Of a stretch of 64,000 nucleotides of DNA, positions 20,576 to 32,307 are shown one piece after another. Origin of the DNA: Myxococcales bacterium (GTDB taxonomy: Bacteria; Myxococcota; UBA796; SXON01); NCBI GenBank assembly GCA_009692585.1, contig SHYX01000016.1, positions 1 through 64,000 of the forward strand. The letters are read 5' to 3'. Under the pieces are notes generated by a model. That model ran no database searches, had not been told where the DNA came from, and saw nothing but the letters and a program-made list of their open reading frames with translations. The translations under genes were made by a program, and so were the position numbers. Every line of letters begins with the position of its first letter. Position 1 is the first letter of the stretch.

Positions 20576-22045
20576 ATGGGCGCCGCCGTCTCCCCCGAGC
20601 CCCGGCGGTTCGGCAAGTACCAGATTCTCGAGCGCGTCGCCGTTGGCGGAATGGCGGAGATCTATCGGGCGCGTTTGGACGGGATCGGGGGCTTTCAGCG
20701 TACTTTTGCGATCAAGCGCATCGCGCCGCACCTGAGCCAGAACCGCGACTTCGTCGACATGCTGGTGGACGAGGCGAAGATCGCCGGGCTCCTGTCGCAT
20801 GCCAACATCGTCCAGATCCTCGACCTCGGCAGCGTCGATTCCCAGTTCTACATCGCGATGGAGTTCGTCAACGGTCGTGACCTGGGTCAGGCGCTGGCGC
20901 GCTGCGGCACCAAAGGGATCACCCTGCCGGTCCCCCACGCGGTCTACATTCTGATCGAGATGCTCAAGGCGTTGGAGTACGCGCACAACCGGCAGGTGAT
21001 GCGGGGTGGCCAACCCGTCCCGCTCAACATCGTGCATCGCGACATCTCGCCCGGCAACGTGCTCTTGAGCTTTCAGGGAGAGGTGAAGCTGACCGACTTC
21101 GGCATCGCCAAGGCATCGGTCACGGCGCTCCAGACGGTGTCGGGCGTGGTCAAGGGCCGGTTCGACTACATGAGCCCGGAGCAGGCTGCAGGTCAGGTCG
21201 TCGACCAGCGCTCCGACCTCTTCTCCGCCGGCGTGCTCTTCTACGAAGTGCTCACCGGACGGCACCCGTTTCGGCAGCCTGGAGAAGTGGCCACCCTGGA
21301 TGCGCTGCGTCGTGCCACCTTCGCGCCGCCAAGCGAAGTGAACCCCGACGTTCCCTACACGCTCGACGTGCTCGTCGCCTCGGCCCTGCGCGCCCGCCCC
21401 GATGAGCGTGTCCAAAGCGCCACCGCGTTTCGCGAAGCGCTCGACCGGTTCTGCCATGACTCGGGGTTCATCTTCTCCGCCTCGACCCTGGCGGCCTTCC
21501 TCCGCGGCCTGTTTCCAGAGGCCGCGCCCGCCGATCGGCGCGGTGAGGGCGAGGCTCCGACGCGGCTGTTGGATCCGAGCGACGCGCCACAGGACGACGA
21601 GAGTTCGCCGCGCCAGTCTCCGCAGCACTCCGCGCCCACCCGCGGCTCCGCTCAGAGTGTCTCCAACACCGCATTGTCGATGCTGAGGGCGGCACCGCCG
21701 GCGCCGATGGTCGAAGGGGGGGACGAACCCACGGTGATCCGAATCGGGCGGGGAAACGACCCGAACCCCTTTGGCGAGGCCAACACCGTGATCCGCCCCG
21801 ACGCCGGCCGGCAGCGCGCCCAGGGCGACCCCGCGGACACGCTCCGGCTGCCCACCGTCAGCAACCGCCTCGATCCCGCGCCGCCCCTCCGGGTCGCGAA
21901 TGATCCGAACCTGATGCGCCGGCAACGTGACAACCGGCTGTCCATGCAGGTGCACGGCGCCTGGGCGCTGGTGTGCTTCGCCTGCGGCGTGGCCGCCTTC
22001 GTCCTGGGCCTCCTCATCGGAAGCCGCCTCCACCCGGAGTTCTAG
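20576..22045 (+). CDS. Transmembrane Ser/Thr protein kinase
   Basis: 489 residues from ATG 20576 (an ATG at 20561 is also in frame). A TAGGCT at 20555-20560 would start RNA near 20567, favouring the later ATG. The kinase domain covers about 15-285: VAVGGMAEIYRA loop, Lys in FAIKRI, the myxobacterial-type HRDISPGN near 154, DFG near 175 and SPEQA. A low-complexity linker carries possible phosphothreonine sites such as PTVIRIGRG and ADTLRLPTV. One membrane helix lies near 459-480 with only six residues outside, so this is a tail-anchored kinase with no sensor domain. The next gene starts two bases after the stop. Confidence 0.9.
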   Translation: MGAAVSPEPRRFGKYQILERVAVGGMAEIYRARLDGIGGFQRTFAIKRIAPHLSQNRDFVDMLVDEAKIAGLLSHANIVQILDLGSVDSQFYIAMEFVNGRDLGQALARCGTKGITLPVPHAVYILIEMLKALEYAHNRQVMRGGQPVPLNIVHRDISPGNVLLSFQGEVKLTDFGIAKASVTALQTVSGVVKGRFDYMSPEQAAGQVVDQRSDLFSAGVLFYEVLTGRHPFRQPGEVATLDALRRATFAPPSEVNPDVPYTLDVLVASALRARPDERVQSATAFREALDRFCHDSGFIFSASTLAAFLRGLFPEAAPADRRGEGEAPTRLLDPSDAPQDDESSPRQSPQHSAPTRGSAQSVSNTALSMLRAAPPAPMVEGGDEPTVIRIGRGNDPNPFGEANTVIRPDAGRQRAQGDPADTLRLPTVSNRLDPAPPLRVANDPNLMRRQRDNRLSMQVHGAWALVCFACGVAAFVLGLLIGSRLHPEF

Positions 22046-22047
22046 CC

Positions 22048-22947
22048 TTGCCCGTCCCTCCCCGCCCCATCGCCCTCGCCGCGCTCGTCGCGCTGCGTCC
22101 CAAGCAGTGGACCAAGAACGCCCTCCTGTTTGCTGCGCTCATCTTCTCGGCTAAGTTCACCGAGCCGACCAGCCTCAAGCTAGCGGGGCTGGCGTTCGTC
22201 GTCTTCTGCCTGCTGAGCAGCACCGGATACGTCTACAATGACCTCCGGGACGTCGAGTCGGACCGAAAGCATCCGAAGAAGCGCCATCGCCCCCTGGCGG
22301 CCGGCCACCTGGGCACCCGCGCCGCGTGGACGATCATGTTCGTGGCGACCGCGGCGGCGGTCGGGGTGTCCTCGCTGCTCGGAACGACGTTCATGGTCGT
22401 GGCCATCGCCTATTTCGCCACCACACTCTCCTACTCGTTGTACTTCAAGAACTTCGCGATCCTCGACGTCATGGTGCTCGCGAGCTGCTACATCTGGCGC
22501 GCCGTCGCGGGCGCGGTGGCGATCGACGTCCGAATCAGTCCCTGGCTGTTGGTGTGCACCGCTTTTGGTGCGCTGTTCCTTGGCTTTAACAAGCGACGTG
22601 GCGAGATCCTCCTGCTGGAGGGAAAGGTGGGCGGCACGCGGAAGTCGCTCGCCCACTACAGTCCGGCGATGCTCCAGGAGTTCCAGGCGGTCACCACCGG
22701 CGGAACCATCATCAGCTACGCACTGTACACGGTCCAGTCGCCGAATCCGTGGCTCGGGCTGACCCTGCCCTATGTCCTGTACGCGGTATTCCGCTACATC
22801 TACCTCATCGACCAAAAAGGCGAGGGTGCCGCCCCGGACGAGACGCTGCTGCGCGACCGGCCGATCCAGGTCACCGCGATCTTATTTGTCGCGACCGCAG
22901 CGGCGGTGTTGCTCTTGGTCCCGAGCGCGGGCCTGCCATCCCGTTAG
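22048..22947 (+). CDS. Decaprenyl-phosphate phosphoribosyltransferase-like UbiA prenyltransferase
   Basis: 299 residues from TTG 22048 (two bases after the kinase stop; upstream in-frame codons lie inside that gene). Eight or nine hydrophobic segments. The UbiA-type prenyl-diphosphate site NDLRDVESDRKHP is near residues 63-75, followed by KRHRPLAAG. This combination and the early LRPKQWTKN are those of the family that transfers phosphoribosyl pyrophosphate onto polyprenyl phosphate, the first step of decaprenyl-phosphoarabinose synthesis. Outside actinobacteria the product use is unclear. A strong hairpin follows at 23085. Confidence 0.85.
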   Translation: MPVPPRPIALAALVALRPKQWTKNALLFAALIFSAKFTEPTSLKLAGLAFVVFCLLSSTGYVYNDLRDVESDRKHPKKRHRPLAAGHLGTRAAWTIMFVATAAAVGVSSLLGTTFMVVAIAYFATTLSYSLYFKNFAILDVMVLASCYIWRAVAGAVAIDVRISPWLLVCTAFGALFLGFNKRRGEILLLEGKVGGTRKSLAHYSPAMLQEFQAVTTGGTIISYALYTVQSPNPWLGLTLPYVLYAVFRYIYLIDQKGEGAAPDETLLRDRPIQVTAILFVATAAAVLLLVPSAGLPSR

Positions 22948-23084
22948 TCACCCATGCCGCCCGCGGGTCGGCTCCCAGAGCCAGCAAACTCTGATGCGGC
23001 GTGGGGGACTGCGGTGAGGGGGAGAGTCGCCCGCCGCCGCAGGCCGGAAAGCGCAGCTTGGAGGCCGGAGGATAGGCGACGGTA

Positions 23085-23118
23085 GGGGGAGAGGGCGGCG
23101 AGCCCTCTCCCCCCGTTT
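23085..23118 (+). terminator. Strong GC hairpin, probable terminator
   Basis: A perfect 12-bp stem GGGGGAGAGGGC/GCCCTCTCCCCC (23085-23096 with 23102-23113) with a five-base loop, followed by only TTT. It separates the convergent prenyltransferase gene and TonB operon and may act on both. The preceding 130 bases (22948-23084) hold no gene. Confidence 0.55.
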
Positions 23119-23129
23119 CATGATGGTCT

Positions 23130-24239
23130 TCAATCCGCCACGAGGTCGAGCGCGCCGATCGGAACCGCGCCGAAGATGGGCGCGGTCGCCAGGACATCGA
23201 CGTCTCCGGTGCCGTCCTCGTCCTGCAGCTGAACGGTCATGGCCACACTGCTACCCGCGGTCGCGAACCACGGACGTGGCCAGCACGCCTCGTAGTGCCA
23301 GCCGAATTCCTCCCGGGCCACGACCGCGTTGTCGGGCGGCTCCAACAGCGAGATCACGCGCCGCTCCTTGCGGATGACGATCGCGAGCGCGTCCTTGGCG
23401 GTGCGAACGTCGTCGCGGATGCGTCCGGCCAGACACAAGTGCTCGTCGGACCACAGCGCCGCCACGCTGAAGCTGGCGTCCTCACGGCCCGTCCAGTGCG
23501 TGCGGACGTCGGCCTGCCAGGGCGCGTCGACCACCTCGGGCTCTGCGCTCGCCCACTCCTCGAGGATCCCGTCGACAACCACCTCGCGGAACGCCGCCCG
23601 CAGCGTTCCCCGACCCCGAAACCTCCGGTCGATGTACTCGGCAACCCGCGCCGAGGGGGACTTCAGGTACCAACGCACACCGACGATCGCGCCGACCCGC
23701 GTCGCCACGACGTCCGCCCGTGCCTCGGCAGTCTGATGGGGCTGCCGGAATCGCAGCGTATGGTCGTCGAGTTCAAGCCGAAACCCCGACCCGGGACCGG
23801 TCCGCGTCATCGGGAGTTCGGGGAACGGCTCGGTCACGCCGCGACAACGACCGGTCAACAGCGCACAGGCCCAACCCGCCGAGCCCTCGCGCGGGAAGAG
23901 CCACACGTCGCGGTCGTCGAGACGGGTGACGCGAACCTGTTCCGTCCCCGGCGTGAGGAACGGCACGCGCGCGCCCCCCAATCGCTCGGTCAGATGCCAG
24001 CTGTACCGGTCGTCGCCGTCGGGCTCCACCGCAAACACCGCCTCCGCCCCCGGCAGTTCCAAGCCGTCCGCGATGCGCACGTCGACATGGCCGCGCGGGT
24101 TCGGTTCCACGGAGAAGTAGGCGGTCACGCGCTGATGCCCGGACAGCACCATCGCAACCGCAACCGCACGCGGGAGGCGATCCGGATCGGCCTGCTCCTG
24201 GCGGGTGGAGCATGCGGCCAACAACAGGACGAGACTCAC
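23130..24239 (-). CDS. Lipoprotein, last gene of the TonB operon
   Basis: 369 residues. A short signal MSLVLLLAAC gives a lipidated Cys at 10. The mature chain is beta-rich. The C-terminal half contains VDGILEEWASAEPEVVD followed by a sandwich-like region (WSDEHLCLAGRIRDD, then an aromatic FGWHYEACWPRPWF stretch). This is the pattern of DOMON/CBM9-like sugar- or heme-binding domains. The GTG start overlaps the stop of the peroxiredoxin-like gene (GTGA), so it is translationally coupled and last in the operon from tonB. A heme- or ligand-binding role would fit the globin neighbour but is inference. Confidence 0.7.
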   Translation of the reverse strand: MSLVLLLAACSTRQEQADPDRLPRAVAVAMVLSGHQRVTAYFSVEPNPRGHVDVRIADGLELPGAEAVFAVEPDGDDRYSWHLTERLGGARVPFLTPGTEQVRVTRLDDRDVWLFPREGSAGWACALLTGRCRGVTEPFPELPMTRTGPGSGFRLELDDHTLRFRQPHQTAEARADVVATRVGAIVGVRWYLKSPSARVAEYIDRRFRGRGTLRAAFREVVVDGILEEWASAEPEVVDAPWQADVRTHWTGREDASFSVAALWSDEHLCLAGRIRDDVRTAKDALAIVIRKERRVISLLEPPDNAVVAREEFGWHYEACWPRPWFATAGSSVAMTVQLQDEDGTGDVDVLATAPIFGAVPIGALDLVAD

Positions 24240-24775
24240 GGCGCCACGGCGGCCCAGAGCGCATCGCCGTCCAGGAGCGCGGACGGCGACGCGCCGTACC
24301 AGCAGTAGGTCACCCGCCCATCGACCCCGACGGCGAACGCCGCTGGCAGCTGGCCGGGATGCGCCTCCGGCATCGGCTGGCCCGTGCGCACCACGCTCAT
24401 CGCTCTACGAAGCAGGTCCGGTCTTGCTCGCAGCAACATGGCGGTCAGACCCTCGGCGTTGCCGACACCCCACGCGACCGTGTGTTTCCCGGACTCGTCG
24501 CAGAGCACCGGAAACAGGACATGGTGGCGCGGAACGAAGTCTCGGGCGGCGGCCAACGGTGAGCGGGTGATCCCCACCACACCGCCCGCCTCGGCGTCCA
24601 CGCGGGGCCAGATCGTCGTGAGGCGCTGGACGTTCTGCAGCGCCGCCGCGCCCGAGAGCCCACCCAGGAAGGCAACGATGACCGGCCCGCGCCGACGTAC
24701 GGTGGCGAGGTCGACCGGGAGTCCGAAGACGGGTTGTCCCACGAGCAGGGGCGCCACCGTCCCAGCACGGATCAC
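24236..24775 (-). CDS. Peroxiredoxin-fold protein lacking the peroxidatic cysteine
   Basis: 179 residues starting at GTG 24775, which overlaps the globin stop. The thioredoxin/AhpC-like order is visible: entry GQPVFGLPVDLATVRRRGPVIVAFLGGLSGAAALQNVQRL, then VVGITRSPLAAARDF, VLFPVLCDESGKHTVAWGV, and a late QLPAAFAVGVDGRVTYCWYG. In true peroxiredoxins the loop after the FL strand holds TxxC; here it reads GGLSGAAA, with no Cys. Only two Cys remain (VLCDE and TYCWY). It probably does not reduce peroxides by the usual route, and may bind a partner or use another thiol. Confidence 0.7.
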   Translation of the reverse strand: MIRAGTVAPLLVGQPVFGLPVDLATVRRRGPVIVAFLGGLSGAAALQNVQRLTTIWPRVDAEAGGVVGITRSPLAAARDFVPRHHVLFPVLCDESGKHTVAWGVGNAEGLTAMLLRARPDLLRRAMSVVRTGQPMPEAHPGQLPAAFAVGVDGRVTYCWYGASPSALLDGDALWAAVAP

Positions 24776-25134
24776 GGCGCGCAATCCGTGCCGTCGGTCA
24801 TCTGCACCTGGAGCCGAAGCTGGGCCTCGATCCACGCGTCGCGCACCTCTTCCGGGAAGTCGGCCAGCTCGGCCCTCAAAAGCGCGAGGCGCCGCCGGAA
24901 CTGGCCGCCATTGATACGGAGCTGCCGGTGCAGCGGCACGATCGGCCGTCCGGTGTACGGCACGTCGCCGCCGAGCGATCGCAGGGCGTGCTCGAATTCG
25001 TGGAGCTTGATCCGTCCAAGGTCCTTGCCCTCGAAAAAGAATCCGATGACGAAGTCCGCGGCCATGCGGTCGACGAAGCGATCCACCGCCGCGCGCACCG
25101 CGGCCTCGCCGCCGGCCCGCGCCATCAGGGTCAC
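24772..25134 (-). CDS. Truncated haemoglobin
   Basis: 120 residues in the 2-over-2 globin pattern. After helix B/C (VDRFVDRMAADFVIGFFFEG) come LGGDVPYTGRPIVPLHRQL with the proximal His near residue 69 and the FRRRLALLRAEL helix. These match truncated haemoglobin family signatures (GG-PYTGR then H-x-L). GTG at 25134 overlaps the exbD stop; an ATG nine bases later is possible. Such globins bind oxygen or nitric oxide. Being the fifth gene of a tonB-exb operon is unusual and links it to energised uptake or oxidative defence. Confidence 0.8.
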   Translation of the reverse strand: MTLMARAGGEAAVRAAVDRFVDRMAADFVIGFFFEGKDLGRIKLHEFEHALRSLGGDVPYTGRPIVPLHRQLRINGGQFRRRLALLRAELADFPEEVRDAWIEAQLRLQVQMTDGTDCAP

Positions 25135-25628
25135 GGAATCGGAGCCACGGGGGCGGCCGGAGCGGCCAACCTGAGCAACTCATCGACGGTCAGCTTCTCC
25201 GGACCCGTCTCCTTGAGTTCCGCGAAGCCGACGCGCTTGGCGCCCATCTGGCGCGCGAGGTCGATCACGTGGACCACGGTCTCGTACCTGGCTTCCCCGT
25301 TGGCATCGACGAAGACGTTGCGCTCATCGACGACCCGACCCTTCAGCTGCGCCTGGAGGTCGGCGCGCAGGGTCAACTCGTCCTTGGGCACGAGGTTCAG
25401 CGCAAAGGTGTTGTCGGCAAAAACCGAAACCATCAGCTGCTTCTTGTTCGGGTCTGGCGGGGGCGGAGGCGTGTCTTCGTTCGGCGGCAGCTCGGCCGGC
25501 AACTTCTGCACCGTCATCGGAGTGATGATCATGAAGATGATCAACAGGACCAGAACCACGTCGATGAGCGGGGTGACGTTGATCTCATCCATCGACCCGC
25601 CGCCGCCCAGCCCCACCTTGGCGCCCAT
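25131..25628 (-). CDS. exbD: ExbD/TolR-type biopolymer transport protein (second copy)
   Basis: 165 residues. One membrane helix near 20-42 carries the family's essential Asp in NVTPLIDVVLVLLIIFM, followed by a Pro-rich linker (DTPPPPPDPNKK) and a periplasmic domain. With ExbB it should make the proton-driven motor that energises TonB. The start overlaps the upstream exbD stop (ATGA). Two ExbD genes in one cluster allow a mixed stator, as seen in other TonB systems of deltaproteobacteria. Confidence 0.93.
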   Translation of the reverse strand: MGAKVGLGGGGSMDEINVTPLIDVVLVLLIIFMIITPMTVQKLPAELPPNEDTPPPPPDPNKKQLMVSVFADNTFALNLVPKDELTLRADLQAQLKGRVVDERNVFVDANGEARYETVVHVIDLARQMGAKRVGFAELKETGPEKLTVDELLRLAAPAAPVAPIP

Positions 25629-26065
25629 CAGTTCACCCCAGCTTGCGGCTTGTCGGTGGCCAGCAGCATGGTGTCCGTGAACGGCACGTTCTCGTGGATT
25701 TCGTCGATCACCGCCCGCACCTGCCGGTAGGTGGCGTTTCGGTCGCCCTTGACCACCAGCGGACGCGCTTTGCCGTCATCCCCTTCGCGCTGCGCGGCGA
25801 TCTCGTCCACGAGGCTCTCGAGGACCACCGGTTTCTTGTCCACGTAGACCGACCCGTCCCCCTTCACGCCGATGACCAGGTTGGTCCCCATGTCCTTTTC
25901 GGATTCAGCGGTCTGTGCAGGCGGCAGCGCCACGTCGACGCCCGAGCTGAGCATCGGGGTGATCACCATGAAGATGATCAGGAGCACGAGCACGACGTCG
26001 ACCAGTGGCGTGACATTGATGTCCGCCATCGCGCCGCCCTTCTTTCCCCCGACCTTCGCGCCCAT
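25628..26065 (-). CDS. exbD: ExbD/TolR-type biopolymer transport protein (first copy)
   Basis: 145 residues, closely like the downstream copy in the N terminus (MGAKVGGKKGGAMADINVTP followed by the Asp-containing helix LVDVVLVLLIIFM). The periplasmic part reads VIGVKGDGSVYVDKKPV and ends DTMLLATDKPQAG, typical of ExbD. AGGAGGAA lies nine bases before the ATG, a strong ribosome-binding site. It partners ExbB in the proton channel. Confidence 0.93.
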   Translation of the reverse strand: MGAKVGGKKGGAMADINVTPLVDVVLVLLIIFMVITPMLSSGVDVALPPAQTAESEKDMGTNLVIGVKGDGSVYVDKKPVVLESLVDEIAAQREGDDGKARPLVVKGDRNATYRQVRAVIDEIHENVPFTDTMLLATDKPQAGVN

Positions 26066-26090
26066 GTCCGCTGTTCCTCCTTGCCCGCTC

Positions 26091-26834
26091 TTACTTGGCC
26101 GCCGTGACTTCCGACCGCCGCAGCACGTCCTTCTCGAAGAAGTCGCGCATCTCATGCGTCGCGACGGACACATCCTTCAGGATGTCGTCGATCACCGCGT
26201 TGAAGTAGTTGTAGAACCAGATTGCGATGGTGGCGACGGCGATGCCAACCGCGGTGGAGACCAGCGCTTCACCGATGGAGCCCGACAACGAGGCGATGTC
26301 GGCGCCCCCCTCGGTCTTCATCTTGCCGAAGGCGTTGATGATGCCGAAGATGGTGCCGACGAGCCCGACGAAGGGGGCGGTGGAGCCGGTGGTGGCCAGG
26401 ATGTTCATGCCCTTGCGCAGCGCCGAGCCCTCTTCCAGGGTCACCGTCTCCAGCGCGCGGTCGGCCGCGGCGATGCCGTGCTTGTCGGTGCGGGCCGAGT
26501 ATTCCTTGAGCGCCGCCGAGAGGATCACCGCGAGGTAGGACTTTTTGAACTGCTCCCCGGCGGCGAGCTTGATCGCGCCGGCAAGATCGTTGCTCTTCAA
26601 GGGCGCGCCGATGGCGCCGGCCAGCGCCCGCGACTGGCCACGCGCCGCCATGAAATACAGGATCCGCTCCGACGCCACATACACACAGGCGAAGAGCATC
26701 AGGAGCATCGTGACGAGCACGATGCGTGCCGGAATCCCCATCGCCGCCCAGACGGCGCCGGGGGAGAGGTCCAGTCCGCCCGCGGCGTGCGCGGTGTCGG
26801 CGGCCATGGCGGAGACGATCAGAGCGAGCAGCAT
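26091..26834 (-). CDS. exbB: ExbB/TolQ/MotA-type proton channel protein
   Basis: 247 residues. A cleavable-signal-like N terminus (MLLALIVSAMAADTAHAAGG) precedes the first helix near 30-50. The large cytoplasmic part contains a GMNILATTGSTAPFVGLVGTIFGIINAF stretch, the family's channel signature spanning helix two, and helix three IGEALVSTAVGIAVATIAIWFYNYF. The frame is open upstream; ATG 26834 lies nine bases after the tonB stop. It forms the stator with ExbD. Confidence 0.93.
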   Translation of the reverse strand: MLLALIVSAMAADTAHAAGGLDLSPGAVWAAMGIPARIVLVTMLLMLFACVYVASERILYFMAARGQSRALAGAIGAPLKSNDLAGAIKLAAGEQFKKSYLAVILSAALKEYSARTDKHGIAAADRALETVTLEEGSALRKGMNILATTGSTAPFVGLVGTIFGIINAFGKMKTEGGADIASLSGSIGEALVSTAVGIAVATIAIWFYNYFNAVIDDILKDVSVATHEMRDFFEKDVLRRSEVTAAK

Positions 26835-26842
26835 GGCGAATC

Positions 26843-27544
<702 letters not shown>

Positions 27545-27614
27545 CTGAGGAGTCCTCCGTCCCGGACGCGCGGAAGCCTACCCGCAACTTGCACCGCGAT
27601 TGTCAACGGGGTGT

Positions 27615-27835
27615 TCATTCGGCGTTTCTGTCCGGAGCCGACGCAGAAAGCACCGTCACCCTCGCGTCGGCGGCGTCCAGACGTTCGTGACACTGGCGGA
27701 CCAGCGCGACGCCATCTTCAAAGAGGCGGAGCGCGTCGTCCAACGGGAGATCGCCGGACTCGAGCTTCTGCACCCGCTCTTCGAGTTGACGCAAGGCCTG
27801 CTCGAAGCTCAGGGGCTCGGCGGGGGGCTCCGTAC

Positions 27836-27839
<4 letters not shown>
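27615..27839 (-). CDS. xseB: Exodeoxyribonuclease VII small subunit
   Basis: 74 residues, the normal size. Typical sequence LSFEQALRQLEERVQKLESGDLPLDDALRLFEDGVALVRQC. XseB binds several to one XseA large subunit to form the single-strand exonuclease. The large-subunit gene is not in this window. The GTG start overlaps the stop of the helicase-partner gene, so it is expressed with the XPB pair, a DNA-repair grouping. Confidence 0.92.
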
Positions 27840-30121
<2,282 letters not shown>

Positions 30122-30142
30122 CGCGGCGTCCTGCCCCGGCTC

Positions 30143-31819
30143 CTAGGTGGAGCCCTCCTGGATGTAGTACCGGTAGCCCTGCTCCGTGAGAAAGAGCTGA
30201 CGTTTCATCGCAAACTCCTGCTCTTTGCTCTCACGTGTGACAACGCTGTAGAAGTGTGCCCCGTGGGCCTTCGGTCGCAGCACCCGGCCGAGGCGCTGCG
30301 CCTCTTCCTGGCGAGAGCCAAAGGACCCCGATACCTGTATTGCCACGTTTGCATCGGGAAGATCGATGGAAAAGTTGGCAACCTTGCTGACGATCAGCAG
30401 CTTGATCTCTCCCGTTCGGAACTTCCCATAGAGGACGTCGCGCAGCGGGCCCGGCGTTTCACCGGTGATGAGCGGCGCCTTGTAGCGCCTGGCGATCGCG
30501 TGGAGCTGATCGAGGTAGGTCCCGATCACCAGGACGTTGTCGTCCTTGTGGCGCGCGACCAGCGCGTCGATCACTTCGAGCTTCGCAGGGTTTACAGCGG
30601 CCAACCGGAACTTCTCTCCCTCTCTGGCCTTCTCGTACGTCAGCGCCGCCCCGTTTTTCCACCCCACACGCACTTCGTAGCACTTCGCCTCGGCGATGAA
30701 ACCCTGCTCTTCGAGAGACTGCCAGGCCATGTCGAAACGCTTGGGCCCCACCAGCGAGAATACGTCGCCCTCGCGCCCGTCCTCGCGCACGAGGGTGGCT
30801 GTCAGCCCCAGTCGCCGCCGGCCCTGCAGCTCGGCTGTCGCCCCGAAAACGGGCGCCGGCAAGAGGTGAACTTCGTCGTAGACGATGAGGCCCCAGTTCT
30901 GGTCCTCGAAAAGATGCAGGTGGGCGAAGGCCACGTCCTTGGAGGCGCGCCAGGTCATGATCTGGTAGGTGGCGACGGTGACATCGCGGATGTTCTTGGT
31001 CTCGCCGGTGTACGCGCCGACCTGGCCTTCGGTGAGGTGCGTCTTGTCCAGGATCTCCCGGACCCACTGGTTCACGGCCGCCCCGTTGGTGGCGAGGATG
31101 AGCGTCTTCTGACCGACGCGGGCCATCGCTTCGATGGCGACGATCGTCTTCCCGGCGCCGCAGGGCAGCACGATGACGCCGTTTCCGCCTGACGGGCGAC
31201 CATCCTGGAACCAGCGATCCGCGGATGTCTTCTGGTAATCGCGGATGACGAAGGGCTTGCCGTTGCTACGCAAGGTGGGCCGCAACGTCACCGTAAGCGG
31301 ATCGCCCTCGATGAAGCCGGCCAGATCTTCGACCGGCCAACCCGCCGAGAGCATCCGCTGCTTGAAGATGCCGCGATGCCCGCCGCCGATGGCGAGGTAC
31401 CGTTTGCCGTCTTCGACGAGCAGTTCGCGCACCTGCTTGACCTGGCCGACCAACTTCGCCACGTACGCGCTCGCGAATTCCAGCCGAAGCAGCTTCGCAT
31501 CGTCCGGATGGCGCACCAACTTCACCAGACCGTATCGCTCTATCGTCTCCCCCACCTGGGTCAGGACATCGGGCGGCACGTCGAACTTGGACCAGGCGCG
31601 CAGCCCGTCCACGATCTCGGCGCGGGTCATTCCGCTCGAGGCGGCGTTCCACAGGGTCAACGGGTGGATCCGGTAGGTGTGCAGGTGCTCCGGAGACGTC
31701 TCCAGCTCCGCAAAGCGGCTGAGGAAGTCGCGGACTTCCTCATACTTCGGGTGCTTGGTCTCCAAGAGGACCTTGCCATCCCCCTGAACGATCAAGGGGT
31801 TGTCAGGCCTGACGTGCAT
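30143..31819 (-). CDS. XPB/Rad25-type DNA repair helicase
   Basis: 558 residues, the length of bacterial XPB. Residues 1-190 form the damage-recognition/N-terminal region. The Walker A motif is GCGAGKTIVAIEA near 216-228; the DEVH box is VYDEVHLLPAPVFG near 305-318, followed by GLTATLVREDG and the RED-motif region. C-terminal motif VI is QRLGRVLRPK near 510. It is an ATP-driven 3'-5' helicase for DNA repair. The leader upstream (31820-31910) carries TTGACA near 31913, a possible -35. Followed by its partner gene and xseB. Confidence 0.92.
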   Translation of the reverse strand: MHVRPDNPLIVQGDGKVLLETKHPKYEEVRDFLSRFAELETSPEHLHTYRIHPLTLWNAASSGMTRAEIVDGLRAWSKFDVPPDVLTQVGETIERYGLVKLVRHPDDAKLLRLEFASAYVAKLVGQVKQVRELLVEDGKRYLAIGGGHRGIFKQRMLSAGWPVEDLAGFIEGDPLTVTLRPTLRSNGKPFVIRDYQKTSADRWFQDGRPSGGNGVIVLPCGAGKTIVAIEAMARVGQKTLILATNGAAVNQWVREILDKTHLTEGQVGAYTGETKNIRDVTVATYQIMTWRASKDVAFAHLHLFEDQNWGLIVYDEVHLLPAPVFGATAELQGRRRLGLTATLVREDGREGDVFSLVGPKRFDMAWQSLEEQGFIAEAKCYEVRVGWKNGAALTYEKAREGEKFRLAAVNPAKLEVIDALVARHKDDNVLVIGTYLDQLHAIARRYKAPLITGETPGPLRDVLYGKFRTGEIKLLIVSKVANFSIDLPDANVAIQVSGSFGSRQEEAQRLGRVLRPKAHGAHFYSVVTRESKEQEFAMKRQLFLTEQGYRYYIQEGST

Positions 31820-32307
31820 CGGTCTTCAAAATCTCTCCGCGATGCTCCCGGCCGGATGAACCGTTCCCGGGAGTCTGCCCCCAACTTGTCACGGTTGCCG
31901 ATCGTTGTCAAGTGGAGCGTTGACTGGAGTTACCCCACCGCGCCGCGCTGCCCTCGGCGCCGGACCGGATCGACCGCGTCTGCCCTGGGAGCGACGCGGC
32001 GACGACGGGGGCGGCTCGGGTCAGGCACGGATGCCCGGCAGGCCGAGCTGGCGGTCCGGCTGGGAGGCGCACCTCCATGCTCGCGTAGGCGCAGCGGTAC
32101 GGTGCGCTTCATGGCTCGGGGGCCGCCGGAGCCAACCACGGAAGGACGCGTCCACACCCGACACGCACCGGAACCGGAGCGGATGTCCATGTCGCCCGTG
32201 CCGTCCCAGCCCCGGTCCCCGGCTTCCCAGTCCCCATTTCTCGGCCCCCGGTCACGGCTTGCCGTCGGAACCCGCAAGCAGCGAACTACCCATGATGCCG
32301 GCGCACC
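31820..32307. other. Intergenic region between XPB and lipB, no gene found
   Basis: 488 bases. The XPB-proximal part holds the XPB promoter region. The middle is GC-rich with no conserved protein in any frame. The lipB-proximal part (about 32200-32303) contains GGGA/CCGG-type low-complexity sequence and a 24-base element matching one at 40567. No clear terminator was seen for lipB. Confidence 0.6.
32280..32303 (-). repeat. Dispersed repeat copy A
   Basis: On the minus strand CGCCGGCATCATGGGTAGTT then CGCT. It differs from the copy at 40567-40590 in about four of 24 bases and, like it, is followed by GC-rich GGGGACTGGGAAGCCGGGG sequence. Too few copies for a family name. Confidence 0.5.
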
